Assembly (NCBI GenBank): GCA_015143295.1 | Contig: CM026563.1 | Span: forward strand, 5,146,001 to 5,210,000 | Reading direction: 5' to 3' | Length of the DNA stretch: 64,000 nt | From: Tetracentron sinense | Lineage: Eukaryota > Streptophyta > Magnoliopsida > Trochodendrales > Trochodendraceae | Shown: positions 1 to 12,689 of the stretch, piece after piece | Numbering within the stretch: the stretch's first letter is position 1 | Layout of the letters: each line of letters starts with the position of its first letter | Translations under genes and position numbers: made by a program | The notes under the pieces: generated by a model | Told to the model about the DNA's origin: nothing | What the model saw: only the letters and a program-made list of their open reading frames with translations | Database searches by the model: none

Positions 1-254
1 ATTTCATGAAGTTATTGGATCGTTAAAAGTCCAGATGAAAAGTATAAATGCTCTAATAGAACCTTGTTTGGTAACAGGTTCAACCTGCTTGGAATTCCAA
101 TTTAAGCTCGTTCCATATATACAGTCGAGGGAATTCAGAACCCCAACGTTGCTCTCGACGAGCAGAGAATATGATGTAAAATAAGCAACAGAGGATTTCA
201 TGGAGTTATTGGACAATCAAAAATCCAAACGAAAAGCATAAATGCTCTAATAGA
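1..254. repeat. Direct repeat, two ~60-bp copies
   Basis: Positions 1-60 and 195-254 are diverged copies of the same segment (both begin ATTTCATG and end CTCTAATAGA), offset by 194 bp. The left edge may continue outside the window. No coding potential is evident. Confidence 0.7.
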
Positions 255-1032
255 AATCATGGGCCCAGAGTCATAAACGGGCAAAATGATCTATTTCTGA
301 ATGAAAACATTAAGATTTTCAAGATCCATCGCTATGCCATGAATTTTTTACTTTTTAGTCAGATTCCGTCGTTTGAGCCTCAAAAACAACAATTTTAATA
401 TTTTTAGAAAGTTTTGTTTCAAGTTCTAACGATTGTTATTCAACCAGAAAAAGTAATAACTATAGTTGTGAAAGTCAGAATCACGCACCATCAATTCTAC
501 CTTGATTCTAGGCTTTAGTATTAACAATTTTTGTGATTAGTTCAATTTTCTTATTTATAGTAATTTTCATGTGTTGCTATTTATAAGGTTGTAAGCCACA
601 AAATAAAAAGTTTTATCAATAGTATTTTTGAAATTTTCATCTATGCCTTGTGGATTCAAATTCAAGAATTAATTGGGTTGAAGACGGTGTTTTTATTCTC
701 TTAGATACACTCCGCTACGTTAGAACATTCCCCTAAGTCCTTGGAGTTGTTCCCAATAATAAAAACTCGGAATAGATTGGTAAAAGCTTTCTAGATAGTC
801 TACTCTCAAACTCACACAACTAACAATAAAGAGAAATGTTCGCCCTAGGTTGACTACCAAACTCTCATTGAGGTAGCGATACATGTTGCTAGGGGACGGA
901 GGCAAGATTTTCATCTAAGGGGCAAGTATTTTCGAAGACCAAATTTGTGAGTCATTTTATCCGTACGGATTGTACATATCCTAAAGATATTATTTCTCTT
1001 TATTTACGGGGCAGTTGTCCATTTGCTTTATG
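255..1032. other. Intergenic, nothing recognised
   Basis: AT-rich sequence without a recognisable gene, RNA or repeat structure. Confidence 0.5.
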
Positions 1033-1040
1033 GCTATGTC

Positions 1041-1803
1041 TAAGGGTGGCAATGAGGCCGGGCTGGGTTGGGCAAGAGTTAGCCTAAGCTCACCCCAAAG
1101 TTCGAAACTTTAGCCCAAGCTCATCCCAGCCCGAGCACCCCAACCCAAGCTCGACTCACAGATAATATCGGGCTTCAGGTCGAGTTTGGGCTGACCCAAA
1201 GTAAGCATAGTGTGGGTTGAATTTGGGTTCAGTTCAGCTTATGGGTTGAGTTCGGGCCGAATTTTGGCTGCGTTACCCCATTATTCCTTGTTAACTTTCT
1301 CTTAAACATATACCTACACTGCACAAGAACTTGATTAATAAACAAATTTTTAGTTTAGAAACATTAGGCAACCACTGTTCTTAGTACCTAAATCTTTTAC
1401 TAGTAATAAGTTCTTGGAGGTGTTTGTTCAATAACAAAAGTACTAGTTTCAAAATCCTTGATAAACAAGGCTATAATTAATTATTTTTAAAAAAATACTA
1501 CTAGTAACTTTCGTAAATAGCAAAGTAAATAGCAAATGCAAAAATAGTTTTTCCATGTGAAGAACATAATTCCAGTTAAAGGAGATTAGGTTGTGAGCCT
1601 TCTCTACCTATATATATATAAATATATAAAATATCATTAGTTCGGGCCAGGGTGAGCTAAGAGCAGCCCAAGCTCGGCCCAATATTTACATCGGGCCATA
1701 TTCTTGTCCAAACCAAGCCCTACCCAAAATAAAGGCTCAACCCAGCAAAACTTCGGGCTGAAGAATCAGGCATGGGGCCAGTCCAACCCAATTGCCACCC
1801 CTA
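1041..1803. mobile_element. Non-autonomous hAT element, 763 bp
   Basis: The ends are TAAGGGTGGCAAT (left) and ATTGCCACCCCTA (right), inverted repeats with one mismatch, of the TAGGGGTGGCAA type common in plant hAT MITEs. The element is flanked by a perfect 8-bp target duplication GCTATGTC at 1033-1040 and 1804-1811. Both ends are rich in GGGCT/AGCCC motifs that can pair with each other, while the middle is AT-rich. No transposase is encoded, so it would depend on an enzyme supplied in trans. Confidence 0.85.
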
Positions 1804-1811
1804 GCTATGTC

Positions 1812-2399
1812 CAGTTAAATAATTAAATAATAGAATATAAACATATATATTTTTTTCAAAAGTTCGGAGGATAGCTGCCTTTTAACTCTGCCCCTTACAA
1901 CTTTTCCCTTCCCATGGCCATCCCCCGTTAAATAATTAAATAACATAATAATAATAAAAAAATCAATGGGACAACAATCCTTTCCCCTAGCCCTCCCAAT
2001 GCATGTCACTACTTTTTCTTGCTACCTCTATATCCCTTTAAACCTATAACCTCTTTTGAAAATATTGTTTCTTTAACTTGTCGAAGAGGTAACAACCGCA
2101 TGTGTTGCTCCCTTAGTGTATGGGCTTAGCACTCCTCAACAATCAATTATATAAAATAAAATAAAATTATCGTCACCTCCTATAATGAACAGACCTTCAC
2201 CATCATGACAAGAGAGCCTCGTCAAAGTTCAGTGAGGAAAAGAAGTTGATTTATAAATTATGACATGAGGTTACGAAATTTTGCATCATATTATATAGGC
2301 CACTAGGTAGGTAAAGGCTGAAATCCTTTCCAAGATCTTGTGTTGAATAAAAGGGAGGTTTCATACAACTTTTCACACACCCAACGAGCTCGATTTGTT
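1812..2399. other. Intergenic, nothing recognised
   Basis: No supported gene or repeat. The stretch is A/T-rich with scattered TAAATAATTAAATAA runs. Confidence 0.45.
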
Positions 2400-2540
2400 A
2401 TTCCCAAGGGTGTAGCCCAATGGCCGAAGAACGAACCCTAAACCGAGAGGTCTCGTGGTTGATTCTTGGCTGAGAGTAAAGAATGCCTGAGAATTTACCT
2501 GTTGATTCTTGGCCGAGAGTAAAGAATGTCTGAGTGTAGG
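2400..2540 (+). repeat. SINE-like segment with a 44-bp duplication
   Basis: About 2408-2465 contains TGTAGCCCAATGGCC and GTGGTTGATTCTT, weak resemblances to tRNA-type box A and box B. Two copies of a 33-bp segment (starting TTGATTCTTGG) lie at 2459-2491 and 2503-2535. There is no A-tail or target duplication, so assignment to a SINE is tentative. Confidence 0.3.
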
Positions 2541-3384
2541 GTTAGCACACCTTTTTATTGGTGAAAATGAAGGATCCCACCCAAGAAAAGAGCATCTCAT
2601 CACGTCCATAGAATCTTTTGACAACCATCGCCCACAGATGGTGTTGATAAAGGTCACAGCAATTTCAGGTGCCGTACACTTGACCTCATGATGTCAATAT
2701 ATTATATGGCTTTATGTTTGTTCAATTCAAAAGAAGGCCGTTGTTACAGTTTAAACCGACTTCTAGAAGGTCTGGGATATTATGTTGGAACACGTATCTC
2801 CTACAAGAAAAGATGGCACTACAATAGATTATGGGCGTTTCACCTAATAAAAGATCATACTTATATATTTTTATCACCTAAAAGGGCATGCGTTTGACAT
2901 ATTTATTATAAAAGGCATGCTTTGCATTTTTATTACCTAAAGGTATGCTTTTGACATATTTACCCCCTTATCTATGCATATACAACCCAAACACGTATAA
3001 GGGTAATATTGGAATACATACCCTATTTGGTAAAACTTTTCAAACCATGCTCTTTTAGGTAATATTTTTTATTTAGGGTGACTAAACAGTACTTATCTCA
3101 TAGATTATGGACCCCACCACCCTGATACCAGCAAGAACAAAGATGTGATCTGCCACTCAATGTTGCAGTTGGGCATACCCTATTCCAAAGGTAAAGTGGG
3201 GATCATGCCCTCTATACGACATGTGTTACACTGGATATGAGGCCTAGCTTAGTAAAAAGGGTCATACTAGTGGATCCATTAAGAGAAACACAAGTGCTTT
3301 GAACAAAACACTCGCATGGTTGTGATTCACAATAGATTTAGAAATTTTCTTTAGAGTCTAGGGAGTGCTAGCCCTTTATTGACT
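2541..3384. other. Intergenic, nothing recognised
   Basis: Short repeats of the type AAAGGCATGC and TTTGACATATTT occur around 2870-2960. No gene is supported. Confidence 0.4.
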
Positions 3385-3409
3385 TAATAATAATAATAAT
3401 AATAATAAA
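3385..3409. repeat. (TAA)n microsatellite
   Basis: About eight uninterrupted TAA units. Confidence 0.9.
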
Positions 3410-3420
3410 TGTTCCAACTA

Positions 3421-3531
3421 TTTTTTTTTTCCTCATAACGAGGGTGTCCGAGCCTCTTAGAGGGTGGCCAATAGGGGGGAGAGAATCAAACTCAAGACCT
3501 CCGCTTCTTGAGGCTTGGTCCTGGCCAGCAC
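3421..3531 (-). mobile_element. SINE copy A (minus strand)
   Basis: Read on the minus strand, the segment starts GTGCTGGCCAGGACC and continues through CCTCAAGAAGCGGAGGTC, the box-B-like GAGTTTGATTCTC, and CTAAGAGGCTCGG, ending in an A-tail (T-run at 3421-3430). The same core occurs in two other copies in this window, at 27389-27811 and 41278-41445. The box B resemblance makes this a tRNA-derived SINE family. No clear target duplication was found for this copy. Confidence 0.65.
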
Positions 3532-3573
3532 ACATCCTTTTTTTTTCTTTCTTGAGTGTGGACTGTCGACAAG

Positions 3574-3682
3574 TAGGGGTGTCAATCGGGCAAAATTTGG
3601 GGTTCAAAACCTCTTATAAATGTGCCGGGCCTATTCAAATATCACCAAAATTCAAGCCAAAACCGACCCATTGCCACACCTA
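3574..3682. mobile_element. Short hAT MITE, 109 bp
   Basis: Ends TAGGGGTGTCAATCGGG and CCCATTGCCACACCTA are imperfect inverted repeats of the same class as the element at 1041-1803. Flanks TCGACAAG (3566-3573) and TGGACGAG (3683-3690) match at 6 of 8 positions, consistent with an aged 8-bp target duplication. Confidence 0.65.
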
Positions 3683-3996
3683 TGGACGAGGGTGAGGAGC
3701 TGGCAAAATCCTTCAAAAATAATATGATTGTGATCCAAACATCCAATGTAGTGATCCACCAACCCACTAACTACAACCGACACCTGCACACAAAAAAATC
3801 CTTTTGACTCAAACTAGGTGAAAACCAAAGAAAAACGAGACAGCTCCAACAAGAGACAAGAGGCAGCAAAGAAATGAATGAAGTTCTTTACCATCCAGCA
3901 GAAAAATATGGCGATGGACCATGGTTTCTCAAATTGGATCAGAGTTGTATTCTCAAAATTCCCCAATCATTTTACCACGCCTACACAAACAGTAAT

Positions 3997-4225
3997 GGGG
4001 TGTTCCGATTGGATTTTTTTGGCCAAATATTAATTGTGTATAAATTAAAGGTCAAAAACCCATTTTTTCAAATAATAGTGTTCGGAGAATACGTAGGTGA
4101 GTCTCTCAACTTTGTATTCTCTTAACACTATTATTTGAAAAAATGATTATTTGATCATGAATTTCTACACAATCAATTTTATCATAATTGATTTTTGGGC
4201 ACAAAAATCAAATCCAGACACCACC
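3997..4225. mobile_element. Foldback MITE, 229 bp
   Basis: The element is almost entirely palindromic: the left half (GGGGTGTTCCGATTGG...) pairs with the right half (...AAATCCAGACACCACC), and the two AATAGTGTT/AACACTATT arms meet near 4077-4130. TAAT at 3993-3996 and 4226-4229 is a possible target duplication. The TAA within it and the G-rich start fit PIF/Harbinger-like MITEs, but the superfamily is an inference. Confidence 0.65.
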
Positions 4226-4229
4226 TAAT

Positions 4230-5554
4230 AGAATGAGAGCTATAAACATCATAAGCAGCTAGTTTTTTTTTTTTCCTCCTAAACTATCCAGCACAATGTG
4301 ATTCTTCATGCAGTTTAGATCGGACTCTTAACACAAAATTATGGGCACGACTTCTGAGTTCTGACTTCTGAGCCATTCTGGACATAAACTATTCCAAACA
4401 TCATGCACCTGGCCATAAGATGCATTAGCGAGGCCATTGATTCGAATCACACCTCACCCTGCCAATAAACAAGTGTGAGTGTGACCAGATAAGCACTTCA
4501 CCTTCACCAAATCCAGGCGTACTAATATAGTACAAGACAGTACTACAATGTAAGATTAAACAAAATATAATCAAATTCTAGACTGAAGAAACACTGCAGC
4601 TGAAACTTTAAAATAAACAAACAAAACATTAAAGTCAAGGTCAAGCATAACAGACTAAATTATTATATATATATATATATATAAATATATGTGTGTATTA
4701 GCAACAATAAGAAACAACCGCAGAAATGATATTCCATACTTGCATTATTATCTCTAAATTAAATAAAAATCAACATATGCTGTCTCATGTTTGTTCATAG
4801 CCATAACAGTTTCATGTCTTTACACGAAAGCATGAGATAATCAAATAACAAATTTACCAAATTACACCTCCATGAGATACATTTTCTTTACCCTTTTTTT
4901 CATTTCAACAACCCAGATATGCAGATTAAAGTTAGACCAAGTATGCCTTTGAAAAATGAGATGTTACAAATTAAAAAATATCACTGAAAAAGTTCCTAAA
5001 ACATCATCTTTTGAACATTTTCATTTGTTCTTTTCCCCTTTTTGATGGGTAGTACAAGGTCGAACCCGCAACCAAGTTATAGCCTCCAAACTTACAATTT
5101 TCATCTTATGGAAAAATTAATAAAGGAAAAGTATGTGTAGTTCAGAGAAATACAAAATCTTTGAAATGTAACACAACAGCTAATTGCCGAAGAGTAATTT
5201 ACTAATTTAGAAGTTGGAAATTACTAAATTATTAACAGCTTTATATACAATTTCAAAAAGCATCGAAATGTTCGAGGGTAATTGTAGCCAAGTAAATAAT
5301 CCCTCAAAAACAATAATAACAATAAGAAGCACCCAATAAGAAAATATTCCCCTTTTGAAGGCAACCCAAAAACTATATGTAAGTAACATACTATTACGGT
5401 AGTTAACAAAACAACAGAAACATTTCACTGACCCTGTAGAGCCACAAACTCTTTTGGTCCCTTCACTTATAAAAAGTCAACTAAGCTGATTAAAGAATCT
5501 ATGGGAAATCCTGAATTTTAAACGTAAATGTATTCTTCCAAAATTTGTTTCTAG
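4230..5554. other. Upstream region of the NT-C2 gene
   Basis: AT-rich sequence with a (TA)n tract near 4663-4683. The promoter of the downstream gene should lie here or just below, but no TATA box or transcription start can be assigned with confidence. Confidence 0.4.
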
Positions 5555-5654
5555 ATGATGGAAGAAGAAATAGGAGTGCTAGAGAGAGATTTACAGGAAA
5601 TTAGGTTAGGTGCTGAGCCAGTCAAAAGTCTCCCAATAATACCTACTCTTTCAT
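5555..5654 (+). promoter_or_regulatory. Possible 5'UTR exon with a uORF
   Basis: The segment is preceded by TTTGTTTCTAG (acceptor-like) and followed by GTAAGT (donor consensus). It holds 33 uninterrupted codons from ATGATGGAAGAAG. If spliced to an acceptor at CCAG just before 5825, its last T joins GA to make TGA. The reading frame would then stop just before the main ATG at 5826 and behave as an upstream ORF. This is an inference from splice motifs only; a cDNA would decide. Confidence 0.35.
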
Positions 5655-5825
5655 GTAAGTATCATTTTTCAAATGTGCTTACATGTGTTAGAAGTCGACC
5701 TGAAACTGCACTTATTTTCCATTCCTGATGTCAACTCTCACAAAACTTGTGGTATATCCATGGTTTTCCAATTCAGGGTGAAAATTATAGACATTAGTAA
5801 CTGAACCAGAACTTGTGAAACCAGG

Positions 5826-7960
5826 ATGCAAAAGTGGAATATTTGTCCTGCTCAATCAGCCAGCAGGAGCTTTAAACTCCACCTAGTGATCTGTGATCTC
5901 AAAGGTTTATCACTGGATGGCTTACCAAAGAAGGAGAACACAAATCTGATCGTACAGATAGAGTGGCGAGGTCCAAGAAAAGGTTACCTGTCCAGAAGAG
6001 TAGTTGAGAGAAATTACACCTCGAAACAGTGGATCAGCTCAGATGGAACTGTCAATTGGAATGAAGGTTTCGAACGTGACTGCAAGTTGAAATTGATGGA
6101 TTCCCAGAATTTCAGAAGCTGGGCAATCAACCTTGAGGTTCATGTAAGTTCACAATCTTGATAAAACTTCATTTGATTTATCAATGCATCTAGCAACTAA
6201 ATATCAAATATTGAAATAATTTACAGGAATTAGGTCTGGAATCAAACAGTTCAACTTCAACCCTTGCTGAATTCAGGGTGAATATTGCTGAATTTGCTTG
6301 TCCGGCCAAAAGCTCACAGAGAACTCTCAGAATTCCGTGCAAGTGTAGAATTGGTGGCTCTACCATTGAGGCTAGGCTAACAGTAAGTTCAATCGGATTT
6401 TTTTCGGCCATATTAGTATTAGATCCTGGTCACCATACTGTTAGCTAATTTGAAAATTTTCCATCTCAGGTGACACTTGAGTTATCCGAGTTCCAAACAA
6501 AAGGTAGAAATAGCACTGTACACCACAATTCTCAAACCCTACTAATCCCCTCACTTTCGTCATGCATAAGATTTCAGCACCGAACCCATAGCAACAGATT
6601 CCAAGATCTCAAAGAGCTCCCAGAAATGGGAAACACCACACACTGGAGATTTTCTCCCAATCAGTCAACCAATTCATCCACTTCAGAATCAGATGAGGAA
6701 TCCGAGTTTAGCTACAGGAACCTTGCAGCAGCAAATTTTCTCATTGGCTGTGTAAGTGGCAAGCTTGAATATAGCATGGATGAGAAGTGGGATCAATGTC
6801 AACCACCAAATTATCAGATCGCTCGCCAGCCTTCTCTAATCCGACTCCTTGATTGGAACAAAAGGATACTTAGTTTCGGAGCCACTGATCATCCCAGAGA
6901 TAAACCACTGTTGAATAAAGCCTACGGTGAAGATGGAGGGGATGATATCGATAATGACCGACGCCACCAATTAATACACACACAACCAAAACAAGTTCAG
7001 AGAGATAGTGATTTCCAGTTTTCTGGGTTTCTGGGCAGTGATAAGTTCGAGGTTGGCGCTTGGGAAGAGAAAAGACTGGTAAGCAGAGACGGGCAATTGG
7101 AGCTGGTAGCTGAGATTTTTCTAGCTTCCATTGATCAGCGGAGTGAGAAAGCAGCAGGTGGAGGTGCCTGCACAGTTCTCGCTGCTGTTATTGCCAATTG
7201 GCTGCATCATAACCCAAAAATCCTTCCACTGCGATGCCAGTTTGATCAGTTGATCCGTGAAGGGTCTTCTGAATGGAGAAACCTCTGTGAAAACAAGACC
7301 CACAGGGAGAAATTCTGTGATCAGCATTTTGACCTTGACACTGTGTTGCAAGCACAAGTACGACCACTGTCAGTTATCTCTGAGAAGTCTTATGTAGGTT
7401 TCTTTGTACTTGAAAACATGCCAGACCACTTGGAATTCCTGCAAGGTGCCATGACTTTCGACAGTATATGGGAGGAGCTCCAAAACAATGAAGCAAAAGC
7501 CGAAGAACAAATCTACATTGTGAGTTGGAATGATCACTTTTTTCTTCTCAAGATAGAAGCAGAGACAATTTACATAATTGACACATTGGGGGAGAGGCTG
7601 TTTGAGGGCTGCAACAAAGCCTACATTTTAAAGTTCAACAAAGAAAGTAGGGTTTACAGAGTGCCTGAGGAGCCGAGCAACCAGAAGGTCAATTCAGAAG
7701 GAAGTGTAGAAAATGATTCAAGCAGTGCTGGGATGGAAGAGGATGATAGATCTAACCGAGAAATCATATGTGAAGGAAAGTCTTCCTGCAAAGAATTTAT
7801 CAAGAAGTTTCTTGCAGCTCTCCCACTAAGAGAACTGCAAGCCGACATTGAGAGGGGACTGATCGGAGAAGACCCTCTCCATCATCTTTTGCAGATCGAG
7901 TTCCAATATACGGCTCCATGCAACAAGAATTCTCAGGCATACATGCATATCAAATCTTAG
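5826..7960 (+). CDS. NT-C2 (EEIG1/EHBP1-type) domain protein
   Basis: Three coding exons: 5826-6143, 6227-6382 and 6470-7960. Both introns are GT-AG and phase 0, giving 654 residues. Residues ~10-158 form an N-terminal C2 (NT-C2) fold: a basic beta-rich start (FKLHLVICDLKGLSL), a VQIEWRGPRKG segment, the WNEGFERDC strand, and in exon 2 LAEFRVNIAEFACPAKSS. An acidic/serine-rich linker (SSTSESDEESEFSY) follows. The C-terminal plant-specific block includes GACTVLAAVIANWLHH, REGSSEWRNLCEN, FLQGAMTFDSIW and YIIDTLGERLFEGC. Related plant proteins are uncharacterised or linked to organelle movement and membrane association; this member has no demonstrated role that I can name. The start is chosen because MQKWN leads directly into the domain and no in-frame exon is needed upstream. 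Some homologues are misnamed as splicing-factor subunits. Confidence 0.9.
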
Positions 7961-9360
7961 CGGAAGCTGTGGAACGGACTGGTAGGTATGACAGAGATTT
8001 ATGAGCTCACAAATTCGCTGAGACCTCCCAAATGATGAGAGACTCTATAATGTACCACCTGAGAGACCCCCCCCCTCCCCTCTTTCAATATTACCAAAAT
8101 TACAACCACAAAAAAGATCCAATAGCCTAGAAAATGCAGCCTAATGTACAAACAACTAAATCATGCATCTTGTTGTTGGAAGATGGCTCTTTGCATATAT
8201 ATATATAATATGATCATGGTTCAAACTTCGAAGTATCTGTATTGGTGAGCATATTGGTAAGACAAATTTATGATATGTATGGAGGATAAAAATTTAAAAA
8301 GAAAAAAATCATATGAGAAAAAAGAACATAATATTTCACAAGATATACTAGAACCAATATGCATGATATGTATCGATATTTATTACCATGCGTAAACCAG
8401 GACTTTGGCTTATGACAGTTGGTGATTTATAATTTCCAAAGCTTCAAATGTTAACTGAAATTCCCACAACTTCAGGGAAGTGAAAACCATCCAGGTATTA
8501 AGACTTCACGTTATATTTGATTTTGATAACTCTTATAACTACTACTGCATAGTCTCTGGTATCCTATGTTCCCAAGCTTGCGTACCTGACTCTTCCCACT
8601 ACAGTTTTAGAGTTCTTGTTTGCTTCTGAAACAGATAAACAGATGTAATCACTAAGAATAGCCACACGAGCATGATAATGTTCAGTTAGAGCTGTCAACA
8701 ATCTCCACTAAAGAGGATTCCCCAGTAACAAGAATGTGAGAAGTGTTGATGCTCCCCTCAATTAAATTCACAGCAATAAGCTTAAAACTATGTTTCAAAG
8801 TATGTGATTAGTTACTGCCTTAAGGGAGTCTCCGAGGATTGGAGCCTAGATGTGAGCAGATATGTCTTTCTCAATCTTTGTATAAGGCCTCTAACTACAT
8901 TCCCTCTACAATTTTCCTAACTTGTCTGTCCTCTGAAAGAGATGAATCTCTGAATTGTGATGAAAGAAGACAAAACCCTGAAATGCAATGTTTTTCTATC
9001 AACTCCTTCAGATTCAAGTACAATTTGATTCTGACCCCTTTGACGGCCAAAATTATGAACTATCAAAATACTGGATTGTGAACTGTTGAAATACTTCCAC
9101 AGAATTGAATTAGCTCATCCTCAAACAAATATTCTCCGTAGGTCAAGAGTTTTCCCCAAATATTAAAATTGGAGATGTGGTCTCATATCGTGCAAGCATT
9201 ACAATTAGCACTAAGTTAGCTAGCTTATCATCCAAAAATATATTTCATAGATGATCTGAGATCAGAAAACCTTCCAAGGAGGGAATAACATGATTAATCT
9301 CCAGAGAAGCACTTTATAATTTATATATATATATGTATGTATGCTGTAGAGGATCTGATT
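7961..9360. other. 3' flank and intergenic region
   Basis: The 3'UTR of the NT-C2 gene must begin here; a C-rich run (8068-8082) follows within about 110 bp of the stop. A (TA)n tract lies near 8197-8209. Nothing else is recognised. Confidence 0.4.
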
Positions 9361-9607
9361 CTTTCAACCCTCTAATTACCAGACTTGAAATGTCTTTTAT
9401 TTCATATTATTCAACATGCCAAATGAGTCGAAGTTTGGAACCATTCTAGATTACCAAAATGGCTGCAGTTACAGAGCTTAAGTGGATTTTAACAAATTGG
9501 CCAACTCTTTCAGCCCTCTAATCACCAGATTTGAAATGTATTCTATTCATATTATACAACACACCTAAGGATTCAAAGTTTGGAACCATTCTAGACTACC
9601 AAAATGG
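9361..9607. repeat. Tandem duplication, period 146 bp
   Basis: 9361-9462 and 9507-9607 are diverged copies (both contain CTTTCA.CCCTCTAAT and TTTGGAACCATTCTAGA). They are non-coding. Confidence 0.7.
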
Positions 9608-9869
9608 ATGATATATTTCAGTGTTTAAGTCAATTGCAGGGTGTTGTAAAATGCCCTTCCCATGTAATCCTTGGAAGTATACAGAACTAATCATCTTCTA
9701 GCTACTAAAATTTTGCTAGAAGTAATCAAGTGAAAAGAAAGAACCAATGAGTGGTAGCCATAAGACATGGGAAAGAGGAATGGGCCACATAACTTGTGAA
9801 TTGCCATTAACAATGCCTCATCCCTCGGCAACACAAATCCTAGTCTTACATTTCAATCAATCCATTTTA

Positions 9870-11878
9870 TTTTTTTTCGGTAATATCAAATTCAATAAGA
9901 AAAAGGAAGATTCACATAATGTGAATCCCCACAAAACAGAACAATCACAGAAACCAAACTACAGAAAAGACAACACAAAATCACACCAGCAACACAAATA
10001 AACCCTCCCTGAACCCACTACGATATAATCTCGTCAAACCCTATCTCCACCAAGTCGCACTTCGTGGAGACCCAATCTTGCAAGACCTCTCGTGCTCAGG
10101 AACACACTTTCACCAAGGGCAATTCGGAATTCTCAAACATCCCCCTATTCCGTTCTTTCCACAAAGACCACGAGACCACCCCTGGGAGCAAAGCCCAAAT
10201 GAGATCCCTTGGACTATCTAACGTAACTGAGAGCCAACAAGATAACGAAGCCCGAAAGGACAAAGGGAATGCCTAAGCAACCCCGAGCTGAGACAGAAAT
10301 ACAACCACAGCCTCCTCGCAAACGTACAATGTAAAAGCAAATAATTAACTGATTCCTCTTCCACCAAACACATACCACAACGATTGGGAAGACTTCATCA
10401 TCTCTTTCTCAAATTGTCGAATGTCAGGATCTTGTCCAAACAGGCAGACCAAAGGAAAATAGAGACCTTTCATGGGACCCCATTGAACCAAACCAACTGG
10501 TTGGGGTACTCCACTATGGGGCCCGGGTACGTATCCTGCAAATAGGCTTTCACGGAAAAACATCCACTAGAGTTGCTAGCCCAAATCTGGCAATCCCTTG
10601 TGGACTCAACAATACTCACCGACTCTAGCAAGGACAACAACACAGCGAAATCTGAAACGTCCCAGTCATTAAGAAGCGGCGGAAAGAAAGGTTCCACACC
10701 ACTAAACCCACTCTCCTAAAGAATAGATCCGCAACTGCTACCGACTTATCAGAGGATAGAAGAAAAAATGTCCTGAACACTTGCTTCAAGGGGGATGACC
10801 CACACCATGGATCAGACCAAAATTTAATATCCGCTCAATCCTCAATCACTAGCCGGGTATGCTGGACAAACACGGACCAACCCGCCACAATACCTTTCCA
10901 AGGACCCACCCCATGAGGACCCCTAGACGGCCTTGGCTCCCAATGATTTCAATACTCATGCCGAGCCACGATCACCCCCTCTCCACATACTATCTCTTTC
11001 GATCCCGAAATGCTAAAGCCACTTCCCCATTAAAGCCTCATTGATTGCTTTGATAGGCCAAATATTGAGACCTCCTCTCTCTTTAGGCCAACAAACTCAT
11101 TTCCACCTCACTAAATGAAGCTTTTTAATTACTACCTTCTCATTCCACAGGAAGTCCCTTTGCAGCCTTTACAACTTAGAAGCAATAGAAGCGGGAATTC
11201 TGAAAAGGGAGAGGAAATACGTCGGAAGACTACACAAAACTCTTTAATACTGTAAGTCTACCTCATTTGGAAAGCAACGAAAACTTCCACCCCGACAACC
11301 AACTATGAAATCGCTCGATGATCGACTCCCATACCGTCTTAGCTTTGAACGGCGCCCCCAAGGGAAGGCCTGAATACTTAGTAGGAAGCAACCTGGTCTT
11401 ACAATCAAGGCAATTAGCCAACAACTCTAGGTTGGGCACCTTCCCAACTGCAAAAATTTTACTTTTCTGAAAATTGATTTTTAACCCGGAGACGGCTTCA
11501 AAACAACGAAACAAATAACCGATATGGATAAGATGCCTCTCCGAAGCATCACAAAAGAGCAAAATATCATCCGCAAACTGAAGATGTGATATTAGAACCT
11601 CATGCCTTCCCGCCGCAAAACCACCCCACACCTCCTCTGAAGCCTTTTTGATCATCCTGCTAAGGGCTTCAGTCACAATAATAAATAGAAGGGGGGAAAG
11701 AGGATCGCCCTGACGCAGACCCCTTGAACTTTTGAAAAAGCCGCAAGGGGAGCCATTGATCAGCACTGAATAGGATAGAGAAGAATAGCAACACCTCATC
11801 CATGCGCGCCACTTGGGCCCAAAACCCATCCGACTAAGGGTATAGTCCAAGAATCCCCGATTAACATGATCATAGTTG
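9870..11878 (-). mobile_element. 5'-truncated L1-type LINE
   Basis: On the minus strand, 11878 to 11263 reads through the core of an L1-clade reverse transcriptase: GFLDYTLSRMGFGPKW, RGLRQGDPLSPLLFI, HLQFADDILLFCDA (catalytic FADD) and VSGLKINFQKSK. Further down, 10700-10350 contains a zinc-binding RVT remnant (FSVKAYLQDTYPG, then NQLVWFNGVPMKGLYFPLVC in another frame). The 3' end is an A-tail (T-run at about 9870-9878) next to ATTACCGAAAAAAA, a common plant LINE ending. The endonuclease and the start of the RT are missing and the 3' half is frameshifted, so this is a dead copy. Confidence 0.85.
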
Positions 11879-12294
11879 TATCTTCCATAAAAATGTGTCT
11901 TTTGATCTTTTCTCACTACCTCAATTCACATCTTTTTTTACCTTTTCCCCACCCTTCTTAAGCCTCTAAAGTCTAACTTGTACCAAACTGCGGCTTCTCA
12001 ATGTTGCTTTCTGAATTTGCCTTCCCTAGTTTTTCAACTCATCCATCTCAACATCTTCATTCTCGGTGTGCTCATTCCATGAAAATGTTCATTGATTACT
12101 CAACATCCTGCTTTATAAAGAATATAGTTTGTGTTACTATTTTCTTATAAATTTTAGTTTGATACGTGCATTCCAATCATAGGTCTACCTCAGGCAGCCA
12201 ACTCTAATTCTATGGACAAAATCATCCTCAATCTCTCCCTCTTATGGATAATCAAAGTGAAATAGCGAAAATGATCGTTTTAGGGTAGGGGTCG

Positions 12295-12443
12295 TAGGGC
12301 TGTCAATGGATCGGATCGGATTCAAATAAACGAGATCCTAATGCTATTATAGATCTATCGGATCGGAAACGGATACGATATCTTGAATCCAATTATAATA
12401 GGATCGGGTTTGGATCTATAGTGATCCAATCCGATTAGATCAT

Positions 12444-12484
<41 letters not shown>

Positions 12485-12689
12485 TATATAATTTTACAAA
12501 TATACTACATTACTAATCATTATTTTTATTTAAAAAAATTAGATCTATTAATGTTAATCATATCGGATTTGGATCATGAATTAGTAATCAGATTGGATAA
12601 TTTATAATCCGCCGGATCTATCAGATTTTTAATCGGATCGGATCCGGATCTGGGCAGATCCGATCCAAATCTAATCCATTTGCAGCCTA
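12295..12689. mobile_element. hAT-like MITE, ~395 bp
   Basis: The left end TAGGGCTGTCAATGGAT and right end ATCCATTTGCAGCCTA are imperfect inverted repeats. Both subterminal regions are full of GGATCGGAT/ATCCGATCC motifs. An (AAT)n tract lies at about 12449-12481. No convincing 8-bp target duplication was seen, so the superfamily call rests on the ends. It lies inside the RTE remnant. Confidence 0.55.

Noticed and set aside
2400-2540. Functional tRNA gene
   Set aside because: Box-like motifs are weak and no cloverleaf can be drawn. Listed only as a tentative SINE-like segment.
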